From NCBI GenBank assembly GCA_947485165.1, contig CANKRG010000008.1, forward strand, positions 1-53,263: a stretch of 53,263 nt of DNA, written 5' to 3'. The stretch comes from Comamonadaceae bacterium. GTDB lineage: Bacteria; Pseudomonadota; Gammaproteobacteria; Burkholderiales; Burkholderiaceae_C. Position numbers and translations under genes: made by a program. Positions 17,620-29,089 of the stretch are shown here, one piece after another (position 1 is the first letter of the stretch; each line of letters starts with the position of its first letter). The notes under the pieces are model-generated. The model saw nothing but the letters and a program-made list of their open reading frames with translations. It did no database searches and had not been told where the DNA came from.

Positions 17620-18750
17620 TTATCGCGCTGCGAGTGTGTTTTTGCTTTGGCGTTTCGCAAATTGGCGTGATTCGCCAATGGCTAAAAGGCCAAAATCAGC
17701 CTCTGTCACATTCAAAGCCTGCCGTGCGATGGCCAAGTCACGCGGTGGTTGGTCCAGCGGCTCGTCGGTGAGCGCAAAGGTGCCCCAATGCACGCCAATG
17801 CTGCGTTTCGCGCCCACATCTTGGTGAATCCGCACCGATTCCATGGGGTTGACGTGCTGCTGTGACATGAACCAGCGCGGCTCGTACGCGCCTACGGGCA
17901 CCAAAGCGAGGTCAAATCCGCCGCCCAGTGCCTCGGATTGGCGCGGGGCAAAGTGCTTGGCCGTGTCGGCAAAATCGCGGCTGTAGCCGGTGTCGCCGGC
18001 GTAATACCAGTGAAAATCTGCACCCAGTACGGCCCAGCCGCCCCATAAGGTGGTGCTTCGGTCGTTGATGCTGCGGGCAGACCAGTGTTGTACGGGAGTC
18101 AGGTGAAACTCCACACCTTGAATCGTGTGGTGCTGCCACCAGTCCAGCTCGACCACGCTGGCTATACCCATGCCGTTAAACCACGCTTTAAGCCCTAAAG
18201 GCACGATAAACAGCGTTGTCTTGCCTGCTGCTTTGGCTTTTTCGTCCAGCAAAGCCACGCTGGCTCGGTCTAGGTGGTCGTAGTGGTTGTGGGAGATCAG
18301 CACCGCGTCTATGTCAGGCAAATCAGCCATCGCCACGCCGGGTGGCTGGGCGCGCTTGGGACCAAAAAGTTGCACGGGCGAGGCGCGCTCAGAAAAAACC
18401 GGGTCTACCAACACGGTCAAACCACTGGCCTGCACCAAGGCGGTGGCGTGGCCCAGCCAGGTGACCGCGGGTGAAGCTGGGGCTTTGAGCAGGGCAAGAT
18501 CAGCTTGAACGCTGGGCGTGGGGCTGTTGGCCGTTTTGTCTAGGCCCCAAGATTCCCACTGCCAGCGCAAAAAGTCGCCAAACGACTTGTTGACCTTTGG
18601 CGTGTAGTTGTTTTTGAAGCCTGTAGGCGTGTGGTGCGCCTTGCTTAAAATGTCATTTTGTGCGTTTGAGTTGCTGAAAAACGTCAAAATTGCTACACTT
18701 ATAATGGCAATAAAGGCATATTTTGCAGCGGCTATAGGCCAATTTACCAT
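17620..18750 (-). CDS. Metallo-beta-lactamase-fold hydrolase (NAPE-PLD/UlaG-like), membrane anchored
   Basis: Protein of 376 residues with the zinc signature SHNHYDHLD (His154, His156, Asp158, His159), the WLGHATALVQ strand near 98-107 and late ligand motifs YAGDTGYS and GVHWGTF. This set and the length fit the N-acyl-phosphatidylethanolamine phospholipase D-like group. The substrate here is unknown. The N-terminus (residues 5-24) is one hydrophobic signal anchor and is encoded across the divergent repeat copy R6. It is followed closely by ybeD. Confidence 0.85.
   Translation of the reverse strand: MVNWPIAAAKYAFIAIISVAILTFFSNSNAQNDILSKAHHTPTGFKNNYTPKVNKSFGDFLRWQWESWGLDKTANSPTPSVQADLALLKAPASPAVTWLGHATALVQASGLTVLVDPVFSERASPVQLFGPKRAQPPGVAMADLPDIDAVLISHNHYDHLDRASVALLDEKAKAAGKTTLFIVPLGLKAWFNGMGIASVVELDWWQHHTIQGVEFHLTPVQHWSARSINDRSTTLWGGWAVLGADFHWYYAGDTGYSRDFADTAKHFAPRQSEALGGGFDLALVPVGAYEPRWFMSQQHVNPMESVRIHQDVGAKRSIGVHWGTFALTDEPLDQPPRDLAIARQALNVTEADFGLLAIGESRQFAKRQSKNTLAAR
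18691..18745 (+). repeat. Divergent element copy R6 covering the N-terminus of the metallo-beta-lactamase-fold gene
   Basis: The plus strand reads TGCTACACTTATAATGG, then CAATAAAGGCATATTTTGC and CGGCTATAGGCCAATTT. It aligns with the consensus at both ends but has about ten extra bases in the middle. On the opposite strand, in the same phase used by rlmJ copy R13, it encodes WPIAAAKYAFIAIISVAIL, the membrane anchor. The in-phase TAA of the consensus is replaced by ATT. Confidence 0.5.
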
Positions 18751-18773
18751 GTAAAAATAGATGGCCTAAAGGT

Positions 18774-19223
18774 TTAGTGAAGAAACAGCACAGCTGCAAT
18801 AGCCAGCCAACCGAGTACAAAGTTGGTTTTCACAATCGCCTGAATTTGCCCCAAGCGTCGCCCCGCCTCAGGCCAGTCAGAGGCGGCAACAGCAAGTTTT
18901 AAACGCTTGAACGGTCCAAAATACACGTGGCCGAACAGGGCAAACATCAGCAAACCGATGCCCAACATCACGTGCCAGCCGATAGGCGCGGTTTTCATGC
19001 CAACTGCCATCAGCATACCCGTGCCGGTGACCAGCAAAGCCGCGATACTGAGCCAAACCAAGGGGAAAAATCGCCCCATCACGCCGGCCATCAAGGGCAA
19101 ACGCTGCGGTGGCTGCAACTGGGAGGTGACAACGGGGCGCAAAATCCAAAGCATGAATGTCATGCCGCCTATCCAAGTGATGGCACCTGCAAGGTGGAGG
19201 AATTTGGAGAGGAGATAAATCAT
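18774..19223 (-). CDS. CopD-like four-helix integral membrane protein
   Basis: Inner-membrane protein of 149 residues with four hydrophobic segments (about 6-25, 47-70, 80-102, 128-148). The start MIYLLSKFLHLAGAITWIGG has the His and the W-x-G-G pattern typical of the CopD/DUF2269 group, and His residues recur in GWHVM and GHVYFG. These could bind heme or metal, but the function is unknown. It lies upstream of the metallo-beta-lactamase-fold gene on the same strand with a 23-base gap, suggesting one transcript. Confidence 0.75.
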   Translation of the reverse strand: MIYLLSKFLHLAGAITWIGGMTFMLWILRPVVTSQLQPPQRLPLMAGVMGRFFPLVWLSIAALLVTGTGMLMAVGMKTAPIGWHVMLGIGLLMFALFGHVYFGPFKRLKLAVAASDWPEAGRRLGQIQAIVKTNFVLGWLAIAAVLFLH

Positions 19224-19338
19224 GGACTTCTTTCAAAAATGAGCCTGTATTTTGCACGTAGTGTTGAATTTTTGCGTCAATTAGCGTCAATTCCCTCAGC
19301 GGCGCTTGGTTTTGGTGCGATATTTGACACAGGGGTCT

Positions 19339-19368
19339 AGACAAGTGTGCGGGTTTATACGTATAATC
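19339..19368 (+). promoter_or_regulatory. Sigma70-type promoter of the atp operon
   Basis: TAGACA (19339-19344), an 18-base spacer and a perfect TATAAT (19363-19368) stand 22 bases before the atpI start. This is the best promoter match in the gap between the divergent CopD-like gene and the operon. Confidence 0.7.
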
Positions 19369-19389
19369 AATAGCTGTGCCTAGTTACAT

Positions 19390-19974
19390 ATGTTGACAAC
19401 TACTCTGTTATCTAAATATCTAGCGAAGCAAAAGACTTCGCGGGAAGCTGAGCGAACAAAGTCATTGAATGCAAGCGTGAGAGCAAATGCGTTTGACGAT
19501 GTCGATGCAGAGTCTCAGCGTGAGCCGGAGCGTTTGACCGCTGGTCAAGCGCAAGAGTTGCGCGTAAGACTGGGTAAGACTGGCTCGTTAATATCACCGT
19601 GGCAAATCATTGTGGGCCAGTTGTTGGCCGGCGTGGTGTTTGCGGTGGTGGCGTGGTTAATCACTGGCAAGTCCAGTGTGGCGGTTTCAATGGCTTACGG
19701 CACGTTGGCTGTGGTTGTTCCGGCAGCGGTGTTTGCAAGAGGGCTGATGAGTCAGTTTTCAAGTTTGAACGCGCTTACCGCTGGCTTTGGGTTTTTTGTG
19801 TGGGAAATGATCAAGATTGTGGCGACTGTGGTGTTGATAGCCATAGCGCCGAAGTTGGTGGCAGATTTGGACTGGTTGGCAATGCTGATTGGCTTGATCG
19901 TCACCATGAAGGTGGTTTTTGTGTTGTTGTGGTGGTTGCCTAAGATAAATGGCAAAACCGCAGTGGCTAAGTAA
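19390..19974 (+). CDS. atpI: ATP synthase protein I
   Basis: AtpI, an inner-membrane accessory protein that helps assemble the c-ring, 194 residues. The first 75 residues are hydrophilic (RLTAGQAQELRVRLGKTGS). They are followed by four membrane segments, two in a pair at about 76-110 and two at about 125-185. It opens the atp operon, the usual place. The start MLTTTLLSKYLAKQ is weakly supported; a later start is possible because the N-terminus is longer than most. Confidence 0.85.
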   Translation: MLTTTLLSKYLAKQKTSREAERTKSLNASVRANAFDDVDAESQREPERLTAGQAQELRVRLGKTGSLISPWQIIVGQLLAGVVFAVVAWLITGKSSVAVSMAYGTLAVVVPAAVFARGLMSQFSSLNALTAGFGFFVWEMIKIVATVVLIAIAPKLVADLDWLAMLIGLIVTMKVVFVLLWWLPKINGKTAVAK

Positions 19975-20023
19975 ATTTAACGTCAAAGTACAGTTTTTAA
20001 AAGAACAATTTAAAGATCTAAAA

Positions 20024-20950
20024 ATGTCCGAAGTAGCAACATCAGCAGCAAATGCAGTGGCACACGCTGCGCCCACAGCCAGTGAATACATTGTTCACCA
20101 CCTAACGCATTGGCAAAACAAGAAGCAAGTCGATATTGTTGACTTCTCTGTTTTTAACTACGATTCCATCTTTTTCATGATCCTGTTGGGCGTGGTCGGC
20201 AGTTTTTTCTTGTGGAAAGCCGCAAACAAGGCGACTTCTGGCGCGCCTGGTCGTTTTCAGGCGGCGGTTGAGATTTTGTATGAAATGGTCGATAACCAAG
20301 CCAAATCTATCGTTCACAATGCGCAAAGTCGTAAGCTGGTTGCGCCTTTGGCTTTGACGGTGTTTGTGTGGATTTTCTTGCTCAATGCCATGGACTTGTT
20401 GCCGTTGGACTTGCTGCCGGTGATTTGGGAAAAAATCTATGGCGCGATGGGGCATGATCCTAGTCATGCCTACTTACGTGTCGTGCCAACGGCTGACTTG
20501 TCCGTGACCATGGGTTTATCGGTTTCTGTGTTGTTGATCTGCTTGTTTTACAACATGAAGATCAAGGGTTTGGGCGGCTGGGGGCATGAACTCATCAGCG
20601 CGCCGTTCGGCACCGTCAAGATGACAAAAAATCCGCTGTCATGGCTGGGTTTCATGGCTCTAGCCGTGGTCAATGTGGCGGAACAGTTGATTTCGTTCAC
20701 TGCTAAAACCGTGTCACACGGCATGCGATTGTTTGGCAACATGTATGCGGGTGAGTTGGTGTTCATGTTGATCGCTCTATTGGGCGGTTCTTGGGTGGCG
20801 TTTGAGGCTGGAAGCCTAGCGCTGTTCGGAATGCAAATTGTGACGGGTTGGGCGTGGGCTGTGTTTCACATCATCATCATTGCGCTACAAGCGTTTGTGT
20901 TCATGATGTTGACGTTGGTCTACATCGGTCAATCGCACGATGCACATTAA
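20024..20950 (+). CDS. atpB: ATP synthase F0 subunit a
   Basis: Subunit a forms the proton half-channels against the c-ring. From ATG 20024 the product is 308 residues beginning MSEVATSAANAVAHAAPTA. The frame is open to 19949, but that would overlap atpI and adds atypical residues. The essential arginine is in GMRLFGNMYAGELVF, and the last helices end in WAVFHIIIIALQAFVFMMLT. Hydrophobic segments number five or six. Confidence 0.95.
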   Translation: MSEVATSAANAVAHAAPTASEYIVHHLTHWQNKKQVDIVDFSVFNYDSIFFMILLGVVGSFFLWKAANKATSGAPGRFQAAVEILYEMVDNQAKSIVHNAQSRKLVAPLALTVFVWIFLLNAMDLLPLDLLPVIWEKIYGAMGHDPSHAYLRVVPTADLSVTMGLSVSVLLICLFYNMKIKGLGGWGHELISAPFGTVKMTKNPLSWLGFMALAVVNVAEQLISFTAKTVSHGMRLFGNMYAGELVFMLIALLGGSWVAFEAGSLALFGMQIVTGWAWAVFHIIIIALQAFVFMMLTLVYIGQSHDAH

Positions 20951-20954
20951 GTAA

Positions 20955-21320
<366 letters not shown>

Positions 21321-21391
21321 ATGGATAACTTGTTAGGCGATCCGCTTAACAATTTGTTTGTTTATCAATCTTCAATTGAAGGAAACGTCCA

Positions 21392-21862
21392 GTGAGCATT
21401 AATGGAACACTAATTGCGGCGATGATCGTTTTCGCATTGCTGGTGCTGTTCACGATGAAATTCGTGTGGCCACCACTTGCGACCGCTTTGGACGAACGCG
21501 CTGCAAAAATTGCTGACGGCCTCGCTGCTGCCGACAAAGCCAAGTCTGAACTCAGCAACGCCAACAAGCGTGTTGAAGACGAGTTGGCCAAGTCACGCAC
21601 AGAAACCGCAACACGTTTGGCTGACGCCGAGCGTCGCGGTCAAGCGATTGTCGAAGAAGCCAAAGTCAAAGCAACTGATGAAGGCAACAAAATCATTGCT
21701 GCCGCCAAAGTTGAAGCCGAGCAACAAACCGTCAAAGCCCGTGAGACACTGCGCGAGCAGGTGGCTGCATTGGCTGTCAAGGGTGCTGAGCAAATTCTTC
21801 GTAAAGAAGTCAATGCTGGCGTCCACGCGGATTTGTTGGGTCGATTAAAGACCGAGCTTTGA
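21392..21862 (+). CDS. atpF: ATP synthase F0 subunit b
   Basis: Peripheral stalk subunit of 156 residues starting at GTG 21392 (GAAGGA upstream). One N-terminal membrane helix (about 6-25, with FVWPPL) is followed by a long charged coiled coil rich in Ala, Lys and Glu. The C-terminal part ([19 protein letters not shown]) contacts delta and F1. Length is normal. Confidence 0.96.
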   Translation: MSINGTLIAAMIVFALLVLFTMKFVWPPLATALDERAAKIADGLAAADKAKSELSNANKRVEDELAKSRTETATRLADAERRGQAIVEEAKVKATDEGNKIIAAAKVEAEQQTVKARETLREQVAALAVKGAEQILRKEVNAGVHADLLGRLKTEL

Positions 21863-21896
21863 GACTGAACTTTTAACCGAACTACACGAGCTCTTT

Positions 21897-22427
21897 ATGG
21901 CTGAATTAGCAACCATCGCCCGTCCCTATGCGGAGGCGCTTTTCAAGGCAACTTCCAAGGATTTGAACGGCGCAGCCGTTTGGGTGGACGCCTTGTCTGC
22001 CGTTGCGCAAAACGCACAATTAAAGCAATTTGCCGACAGTCCCAAAGCAAGCACAGATCAAGTTTTTGATTTGATCGCCGGCGTGGCCCAGGTGGATTTG
22101 CCAGACGCCGCGAAAAACTTCTTGCGTACTGTCATTGAAAACGGCCGTTTGAGTGCTTTGCCAGAAATGGCGTCACAGTTTCGCGCATTGAAAAATGCGC
22201 AAAGCGGCTCGTCTGATGCGGTCGTGCACAGCGCTTTTCCGATTGACGGTGCAGCCTTGGCTGAATTGGCCGTTACTTTGGAAAAGCAATTCAAGCGCAA
22301 ACTCAATTTATCCGTTGTCTTGCAGCCTGAGTTGATAGGCGGTATTCGTGTGGTGGTGGGTGACGAGGTGCTCGACACGTCTGTCAAAGCCCGCTTGGAA
22401 CAAATGAAAGTGGCTTTGACGGCTTGA
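21897..22427 (+). CDS. atpH: ATP synthase F1 subunit delta
   Basis: Delta links the peripheral stalk to the top of F1; 176 residues. The start [17 protein letters not shown] is the standard N-terminal helix. The C-terminal signature is near [20 protein letters not shown]. It lies between atpF and atpA in canonical order. Confidence 0.96.
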   Translation: MAELATIARPYAEALFKATSKDLNGAAVWVDALSAVAQNAQLKQFADSPKASTDQVFDLIAGVAQVDLPDAAKNFLRTVIENGRLSALPEMASQFRALKNAQSGSSDAVVHSAFPIDGAALAELAVTLEKQFKRKLNLSVVLQPELIGGIRVVVGDEVLDTSVKARLEQMKVALTA

Positions 22428-22502
22428 AGCTGTCAGGGTCACCTTTTCGTAAGTGTTTAATTAACTAGCTATCTAGCTAACTAAAGAAAGAAGGAAAGAG
22501 TC

Positions 22503-24056
22503 ATGCAACTCAATCCAGCAGAAATCTCTGAACTGATCAAGAGCCGTATTGAAGGTCTGTCAGCCAGCGCGAACATTCGCAACCAAGGCACTGTGGTTTC
22601 AGTGACCGACGGCATTTGCCGCATCCACGGTCTGTCAGACGTGATGCAGGGCGAGATGTTGGAATTTCCAGCCGGCAGCGATGGTTTGCCCACCTACGGT
22701 TTGGCATTGAACTTGGAGCGTGACTCTGTAGGTTCCGTGATTTTGGGCGATTACGAGCACATCTCTGAAGGCGACACCGTCAAATGTACCGGTCGTATTC
22801 TTGAAGTTCCCGTCGGTCCTGAGTTGCTCGGCCGCGTCGTGAACGCGTTGGGTCAGCCTATCGACGGCAAAGGTCCTATCAATGCCAAAATGACTGACGT
22901 GATTGAAAAAGTTGCGCCAGGCGTGATTGCCCGTAAATCAGTTGACCAACCCATGCAAACTGGCTTGAAGTCCATTGACTCCATGGTGCCAATTGGCCGC
23001 GGTCAGCGCGAATTGATCATTGGTGACCGCCAGACAGGTAAAACTGCCGTTGCGATTGACGCCATCATCAACCAAAAAGGCCAAAACGTTCCCTGTATCT
23101 ATGTGGCGATTGGTCAAAAAGCATCCAGCGTTAAAAACGTGGTGCGCTCTTTAGAGCAAGCCGGCGCGATGGAGTACACCATTGTGGTTGCTGCTACAGC
23201 GTCTGAGTCTGCAGCGATGCAATACGTCAGCGCCTACTCTGGCTGCACCATGGGCGAATACTTCCGCGATCGCGGTCAAGACGCGCTGATTGTGTATGAC
23301 GATTTGTCCAAGCAAGCCGTGGCTTACCGCCAAGTGTCGTTGTTGTTGCGCCGTCCACCAGGTCGCGAAGCTTACCCTGGCGACGTGTTCTATCTCCACA
23401 GCCGTTTGTTGGAGCGCGCTGCTCGCGTGAACGAAAAATACGTTGAAGATTTCACCAAAGGTGAAGTCAAAGGCAAAACGGGTTCTTTGACGGCTTTGCC
23501 CATCATTGAAACCCAAGCGGGTGACGTGTCTGCTTTCGTGCCAACCAACGTGATTTCTATCACTGACGGCCAGATCTTCTTGGAAACATCACTGTTCAAC
23601 GCCGGTATTCGTCCTGCGATCAACGCTGGTATTTCTGTGTCTCGCGTCGGTGGCGCTGCACAAACCAAGATCATCAAGAGCTTGTCTGGCGGTATCCGTA
23701 CCGACTTGGCCCAATACCGTGAATTGGCTGCGTTCGCGCAGTTCGCTTCTGATTTGGACGAAGCCACACGTAAACAGCTCGATCGCGGTGCGCGCGTGAC
23801 TGAATTGCTCAAGCAAGCCCAGTACAGCCCACAGCCTATCAGCTTGATGGGTGCGACATTGTTTGCCGTGAACAAAGGTTTCATGGACGACATCGCCGTC
23901 AACAAGGTCTTGGCTTTTGAGCACGGCTTGCACGGCTACCTCAAAGACAAGCACGCTGGTTTGTTGGCTAAATTGGAAGCTGCCAAAGCGATGGACAAAG
24001 AAGCGGAAGCTGAATTGACCGCCGCGACGACTGCTTTCAAGAAGTCATTTGCTTAA
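22503..24056 (+). CDS. atpA: ATP synthase F1 subunit alpha
   Basis: Non-catalytic nucleotide-binding subunit of 517 residues. The Walker A motif is GDRQTGKT (174-181), and the alpha/beta signature [13 protein letters not shown] is near 373-385. [26 protein letters not shown] is fully conserved in pattern. The start [17 protein letters not shown] is canonical and follows AGAAGGAAAGAG. Confidence 0.98.
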   Translation: MQLNPAEISELIKSRIEGLSASANIRNQGTVVSVTDGICRIHGLSDVMQGEMLEFPAGSDGLPTYGLALNLERDSVGSVILGDYEHISEGDTVKCTGRILEVPVGPELLGRVVNALGQPIDGKGPINAKMTDVIEKVAPGVIARKSVDQPMQTGLKSIDSMVPIGRGQRELIIGDRQTGKTAVAIDAIINQKGQNVPCIYVAIGQKASSVKNVVRSLEQAGAMEYTIVVAATASESAAMQYVSAYSGCTMGEYFRDRGQDALIVYDDLSKQAVAYRQVSLLLRRPPGREAYPGDVFYLHSRLLERAARVNEKYVEDFTKGEVKGKTGSLTALPIIETQAGDVSAFVPTNVISITDGQIFLETSLFNAGIRPAINAGISVSRVGGAAQTKIIKSLSGGIRTDLAQYRELAAFAQFASDLDEATRKQLDRGARVTELLKQAQYSPQPISLMGATLFAVNKGFMDDIAVNKVLAFEHGLHGYLKDKHAGLLAKLEAAKAMDKEAEAELTAATTAFKKSFA

Positions 24057-24112
24057 GTTGCTCCCAAGCGCTATTTAGTCACTAAAACAGACAGCACTAC
24101 TAAGAGGCAACT

Positions 24113-25006
24113 ATGGCATCAGGCAAGGAACTACGCACCAAGATCAAATCGGTGGAAAACACCAAGAAGATCACCAAGGCGATGGAAATGATTTCCGTCT
24201 CCAAGATGCGCAAGGCGCAAGAGCGCATGCGCGCGGCGCGCCCCTACAGCGAGAAAATTCGCAACATTGCAGCCAATTTGGGTGAAGCCAATCCTGAGTA
24301 TGTGCATGCCTTCATGAAGACCAACGATGCCAAATCGGTGGGCTACATTGTGGTGAGTACCGACAAAGGTTTGTGCGGCGGCTTGAATACCAACCTGTTC
24401 CGTGCGTTGACTATCCAGTTGCGCGACGGGCAAGCGGCGGGCCAAACGGCGCTGTCTGTCGCTATTGGCGGCAAAGGCTTGGGCTTTTTGACACGTATGG
24501 GCGCTAAAGTGGTGTCACATGTGACGCATTTGGGCGACAAACCGCATCTGGACAAGCTCATTGGGCCGGTCAAGGTGTTGTTGGATGCTTACACCCGTGG
24601 TGAGATCAGCTCTGTTGTGCTTTGCTACAACAAGTTCATCAGTACCATGCGCCAAGAGCCTGTGACCGAGCAGTTGCTGCCACTGTCGCAAGCTAAATTG
24701 CAAGAGCAAGCTCAAAAGAGCGAAGCTGCAAGTGGCGTGAAGCACGGCTGGGATTACATCTACGAGCCAGACGCGCAAGCTGTGATTGACGATTTGCTGG
24801 TGCGCTACGCGGAAGCGTTGGTGTACCAAGCCGTTGCTGAAAACATCGCTTCTGAGCATGCAGCTCGTATGGTCGCGATGAAAGCAGCAACCGACAACGC
24901 AGGCAATGTGATTGCTGAGTTGAAGTTGATCTACAACAAAACCCGTCAAGCAGCGATTACCAAAGAGCTGTCTGAAATTGTCTCTGGTGCTGCTGCGGTG
25001 TCGTAA
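24113..25006 (+). CDS. atpG: ATP synthase F1 subunit gamma
   Basis: Central shaft subunit of 297 residues. The N-terminal coiled-coil half is [20 protein letters not shown]. The C-terminal half ends with [20 protein letters not shown], which turns inside alpha3beta3. The middle Rossmann-like lobe includes [13 protein letters not shown]. Length is slightly above the E. coli 287 because of small loop insertions. Confidence 0.97.
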   Translation: MASGKELRTKIKSVENTKKITKAMEMISVSKMRKAQERMRAARPYSEKIRNIAANLGEANPEYVHAFMKTNDAKSVGYIVVSTDKGLCGGLNTNLFRALTIQLRDGQAAGQTALSVAIGGKGLGFLTRMGAKVVSHVTHLGDKPHLDKLIGPVKVLLDAYTRGEISSVVLCYNKFISTMRQEPVTEQLLPLSQAKLQEQAQKSEAASGVKHGWDYIYEPDAQAVIDDLLVRYAEALVYQAVAENIASEHAARMVAMKAATDNAGNVIAELKLIYNKTRQAAITKELSEIVSGAAAVS

Positions 25007-25020
25007 GACCTCACTTCTGA

Positions 25021-26490
<1,470 letters not shown>

Positions 26491-26514
26491 TAGAACAAGA
26501 AAACAAGGTAGCTC

Positions 26515-26931
26515 ATGAACACTATTCATGTTGATGTGGTCAGTGCAGAAGAGTCCATCTTCTCTGGTGAAGCCAAATTTGTGGCTTTGCCGGGTGAGGC
26601 GGGCGAACTCGGCATTTACCCACGCCACACACCGCTGATTTCGCGCATCAAAGCCGGCTCAGTGCGTATTGAAAAAGCGGACGGCAGCGAAGAGTTTATT
26701 TTCGTTGCTGGCGGCATCATCGAAGTTCAGCCAAACTGCGTGACTGTGTTGTCTGACACAGCCATTCGCGGTAAAGACTTGGACGAAGAGAAAGCCAACG
26801 AAGCCAAAGCAGCGGCGGAAGAAGCGCTCAAAAATGCCAAAGGTGAACTCGATATTGCCAAAGCGCAATCTGAGCTGTTTGCGATGGCCGCACAAATTGC
26901 GGCCTTGCGCAAGTTCCGTCACAACAAATAA
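26515..26931 (+). CDS. atpC: ATP synthase F1 subunit epsilon
   Basis: Epsilon couples the c-ring to gamma and can inhibit hydrolysis; 138 residues. An N-terminal beta-sandwich ([17 protein letters not shown], about 29-45) is followed by a C-terminal helical hairpin from about residue 88 ([16 protein letters not shown]). It is the last gene of the operon and is followed by a terminator. Confidence 0.97.
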   Translation: MNTIHVDVVSAEESIFSGEAKFVALPGEAGELGIYPRHTPLISRIKAGSVRIEKADGSEEFIFVAGGIIEVQPNCVTVLSDTAIRGKDLDEEKANEAKAAAEEALKNAKGELDIAKAQSELFAMAAQIAALRKFRHNK

Positions 26932-26960
26932 AACTGCCGCTGAAAAGCGGTGTCTCAATA

Positions 26961-26988
26961 AAAAAACCTCACATCGTGAGGTTTTTTT
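26961..26988 (+). terminator. Terminator of the atp operon
   Basis: AAAAAACCTCAC / GTGAGGTTTTTTT with a three-base loop. A-run and T-run on both sides make it work in either direction. A smaller CCGCT-GAAA-AGCGG hairpin precedes it (26937-26950). Confidence 0.9.
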
Positions 26989-27460
26989 ATGTGTAAATTT
27001 TTTATAACTAGGTAAAAAACGCTGTATTGGGCAATTTATTCGGGTTTTTCTCACCGGCTTTGAGTTCAAAATGCCGCATCATGACGGCTCGTTGGCGCAT
27101 GATGGCGCGGATAGATACCTTGTGCCAAAAGTGACGCCACAAATAGCTGGTCGGCAGGCTAGCTTACACGCAAATACGAATTTCGCCGCTGTGTCGGTGT
27201 TCGCTGGCTGCAACACGTTTTTTGAGACGATTTAGCAAATACCAGTTTCCCGAAGCGCCACCCCCGCCAAAACCGCAGAAACAATCAATAACCAACGTTT
27301 CATGGGAAATCCTTTCGAGGATAGAACAAAGAAGTACATGCAAAAAGCACAAAATGGTACGTTAGCACAAATGAACGCAAACTTGGCGGATTGCCCCCCC
27401 TAAAATCGAAGATATAAGTGACGTTTTTGTTGAATCCGTGTAAAATTTGAAAAAATGTAT
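26989..27460. other. Gene-poor gap with possible remnants of a small minus-strand gene
   Basis: No complete gene. On the minus strand, 27232-27303 reads MKRWLLIVSAVLAGVALRET and stops after 23 codons; it looks like a signal peptide and has GAAAGGA upstream. A neighbouring frame, after a C5 run, continues NWYLLNRLKKRVAASEHRH. A third piece (27008-27160) reads SYLWRHFWHKVSIRAIMRQR and ends NKLPNTAFFT. These may be parts of one frameshifted envelope-protein gene, or chance. The remaining 27310-27460 is AT-rich with no motif I can name. Confidence 0.25.
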
Positions 27461-27516
27461 CAAAAAATGACTCTAGCCAGCGTATTTATTGCCTAAGTAG
27501 CTATGAAATATGTAGC
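27461..27516 (-). repeat. Dispersed element, copy R7, supplying the yheT start codon
   Basis: Minus-strand copy: on the plus strand CTCTAGCCAGCGTATTTATT, then GCCTAAGTAGCTATG and AAATATGTAGC. The consensus ATT at 27503-27505 is ATG here and is the first possible start of the hydrolase, since an in-frame TAA from the element lies at 27494-27496. Thus the first five codons (MKYVA) are element-derived. Confidence 0.8.
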
Positions 27517-28498
27517 GCCCAATTGGTTGCCAGGCGGTAACCTACAAACGATCTGGCCCGCCATGGTGAGCGCTCGTTCGCTTGAGCAAGCCCCCGCTGT
27601 GCCCTACCAGCGTGAGCGCTGGACCACACCAGACGATGACTTCATCGATGTTGACTTCAGCCAAGCGCATGCGCCCAAGCCCAAGCAGCCCCTGCTGGTG
27701 CTTTTTCACGGCTTAGAAGGTTCATCCAGCAGCCACTACGCCCTCGCCTTCGCCAAGGTCGCCGAACAGCGCGGCTGGGCGTACGCTGTGCCTCATTTTC
27801 GCGGCTGCAGTGGCGAGATCAACCGTGCACCCCGTGCCTACCATTCGGGCGACTATGAAGAAATCGGCTGGATGCTGTCCAAGCTCAAAGCCGCGCACGT
27901 GCTGGCCGGTGGTGGTGCGCTGCTGGCCGTCGGCATCTCTCTCGGTGGCAACGCCTTGATGCGCTGGGCGCAAGAAGCGGGCAGCACGGCGGCACAAACG
28001 GTGGAAGCCGTCGCCTCAGTCTGCTCACCCTTAGACTTAGCCGCCAGCGGCGTCGCCATTGGCCAAGGCTTCAACCGCCTGGTCTACACCCGCATGTTTT
28101 TAAACAGCATGAAGCCCAAAGCGCTAGAGCGCCTGGCGCTGAACCCCGGCTTGTTCGACCCCAAAGCGCTACAAGCCAGCCGTAATTTGTACGAATTCGA
28201 CAACATCTTCACCGCCCCCGTGCATGGCTTCAAAAACACCGAAGACTACTGGCTGCGCGCCTCCGCCAAGCCGCACATGCACCGCATCACGCTGCCCGCC
28301 TTGGCGCTGAACGCGGTGAACGACCCGTTTATCCCTGCCTGGTCACTGCCCAAAGCCGCTGAAGTCAGCAACAGCGTCACGCTGTGGCACACGCCGCAGG
28401 GCGGTCATGTCGGCTTCCCAAATGGCAAGTTTCCCGCGCAGGTGATGGCCATGCCAGAGGCGGTATCGGGCTGGCTGGCAAGGAATCTGCCGACTTAA
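27503..28498 (+). CDS. YheT-family alpha/beta hydrolase
   Basis: Serine hydrolase of 331 residues of the YheT/ABHD1-3 family, with unknown physiological ester substrate. The oxyanion-side motif LFHGLEGSSSS is at about 67-77, and nucleophile Ser146 is in GISLGGN. The acid is in NAVNDPF and the base His in QGGHVGF. The family N-terminal signature NWLPGGNLQTIWP follows immediately after the repeat-derived MKYVA. No convincing Shine-Dalgarno stands before the start, and an in-frame stop blocks any earlier one. Confidence 0.9.
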   Translation: MKYVAPNWLPGGNLQTIWPAMVSARSLEQAPAVPYQRERWTTPDDDFIDVDFSQAHAPKPKQPLLVLFHGLEGSSSSHYALAFAKVAEQRGWAYAVPHFRGCSGEINRAPRAYHSGDYEEIGWMLSKLKAAHVLAGGGALLAVGISLGGNALMRWAQEAGSTAAQTVEAVASVCSPLDLAASGVAIGQGFNRLVYTRMFLNSMKPKALERLALNPGLFDPKALQASRNLYEFDNIFTAPVHGFKNTEDYWLRASAKPHMHRITLPALALNAVNDPFIPAWSLPKAAEVSNSVTLWHTPQGGHVGFPNGKFPAQVMAMPEAVSGWLARNLPT

Positions 28499-28529
28499 AA
28501 CGAGATTTAAAGCGATAATTTACAGATGG

Positions 28530-29081
28530 ATGACATCGATGGATGAGATAGTTAAACAAGCCATGGCCAAATGGCCCAACGTGCCCCACTGCTACGGCTG
28601 GCTGGGCTTAGACGCGCGCGGCAACTGGTACATGCGCGACGACCGCGTGCAGGCCGAGGGTACGTTCACCCAAGCCAAGGGCTCGATGCTGAAGCACGAA
28701 AAGTTGATCGACTTCATCAACCGCAATTATTTGACAGATGTCAGCGCGCAGAGCAGCGCCAAGGGTCAATGGTTCTTCCAAAATGGCCCGCAGCGCGTCT
28801 ACGTCGAGCTAGAGGCCACGCCGATTGTCTGGAGAGTAAGCGCCAACTTTGAAGTCAGCGCCCACACCGGTGAACCCGCCAGATTGCAGCGCTGCGTGAT
28901 GGACGAACACGGCCGCCTCTACCTAGAAGCCGCCGCCGGCTTTGGCCTGGTCCACACCGCCGACATGTTGTACGCGGCAGACGCCATTGAGCAAGGCCTG
29001 TGGGTGCCACAAGAGCTCTTAGCGGCAGATTTGCCCAAGCGGTTTGGCTATGTACGCAGCCCTAAGGCGTTGCAGAGCTAG
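28530..29081 (+). CDS. Conserved hypothetical protein (DUF2946-like of Burkholderiales)
   Basis: Soluble protein of 183 residues without signal or membrane segment. The start DEIVKQAMAKWPNVPHCYGWLG and the middle RQ-poor, aromatic-rich strands (GQWFFQNGPQRVYVELEAT) suggest an all-beta or alpha/beta fold. I recall the family as conserved in Comamonadaceae but know no function, and the DUF number is uncertain. A start at ATG 28539 (MDEIV) is equally likely. It follows the hydrolase by 31 bases on the same strand, perhaps in one transcript. Confidence 0.65.
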   Translation: MTSMDEIVKQAMAKWPNVPHCYGWLGLDARGNWYMRDDRVQAEGTFTQAKGSMLKHEKLIDFINRNYLTDVSAQSSAKGQWFFQNGPQRVYVELEATPIVWRVSANFEVSAHTGEPARLQRCVMDEHGRLYLEAAAGFGLVHTADMLYAADAIEQGLWVPQELLAADLPKRFGYVRSPKALQS

Positions 29082-29089
29082 TTTAATTA

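Noticed and set aside
27001-27032. Possible degenerate copy of the dispersed element after the atp terminator
   Set aside because: AACTAGGTAAAAAACGCTG is suggestive, but gaps are needed and neither end hairpin is present.
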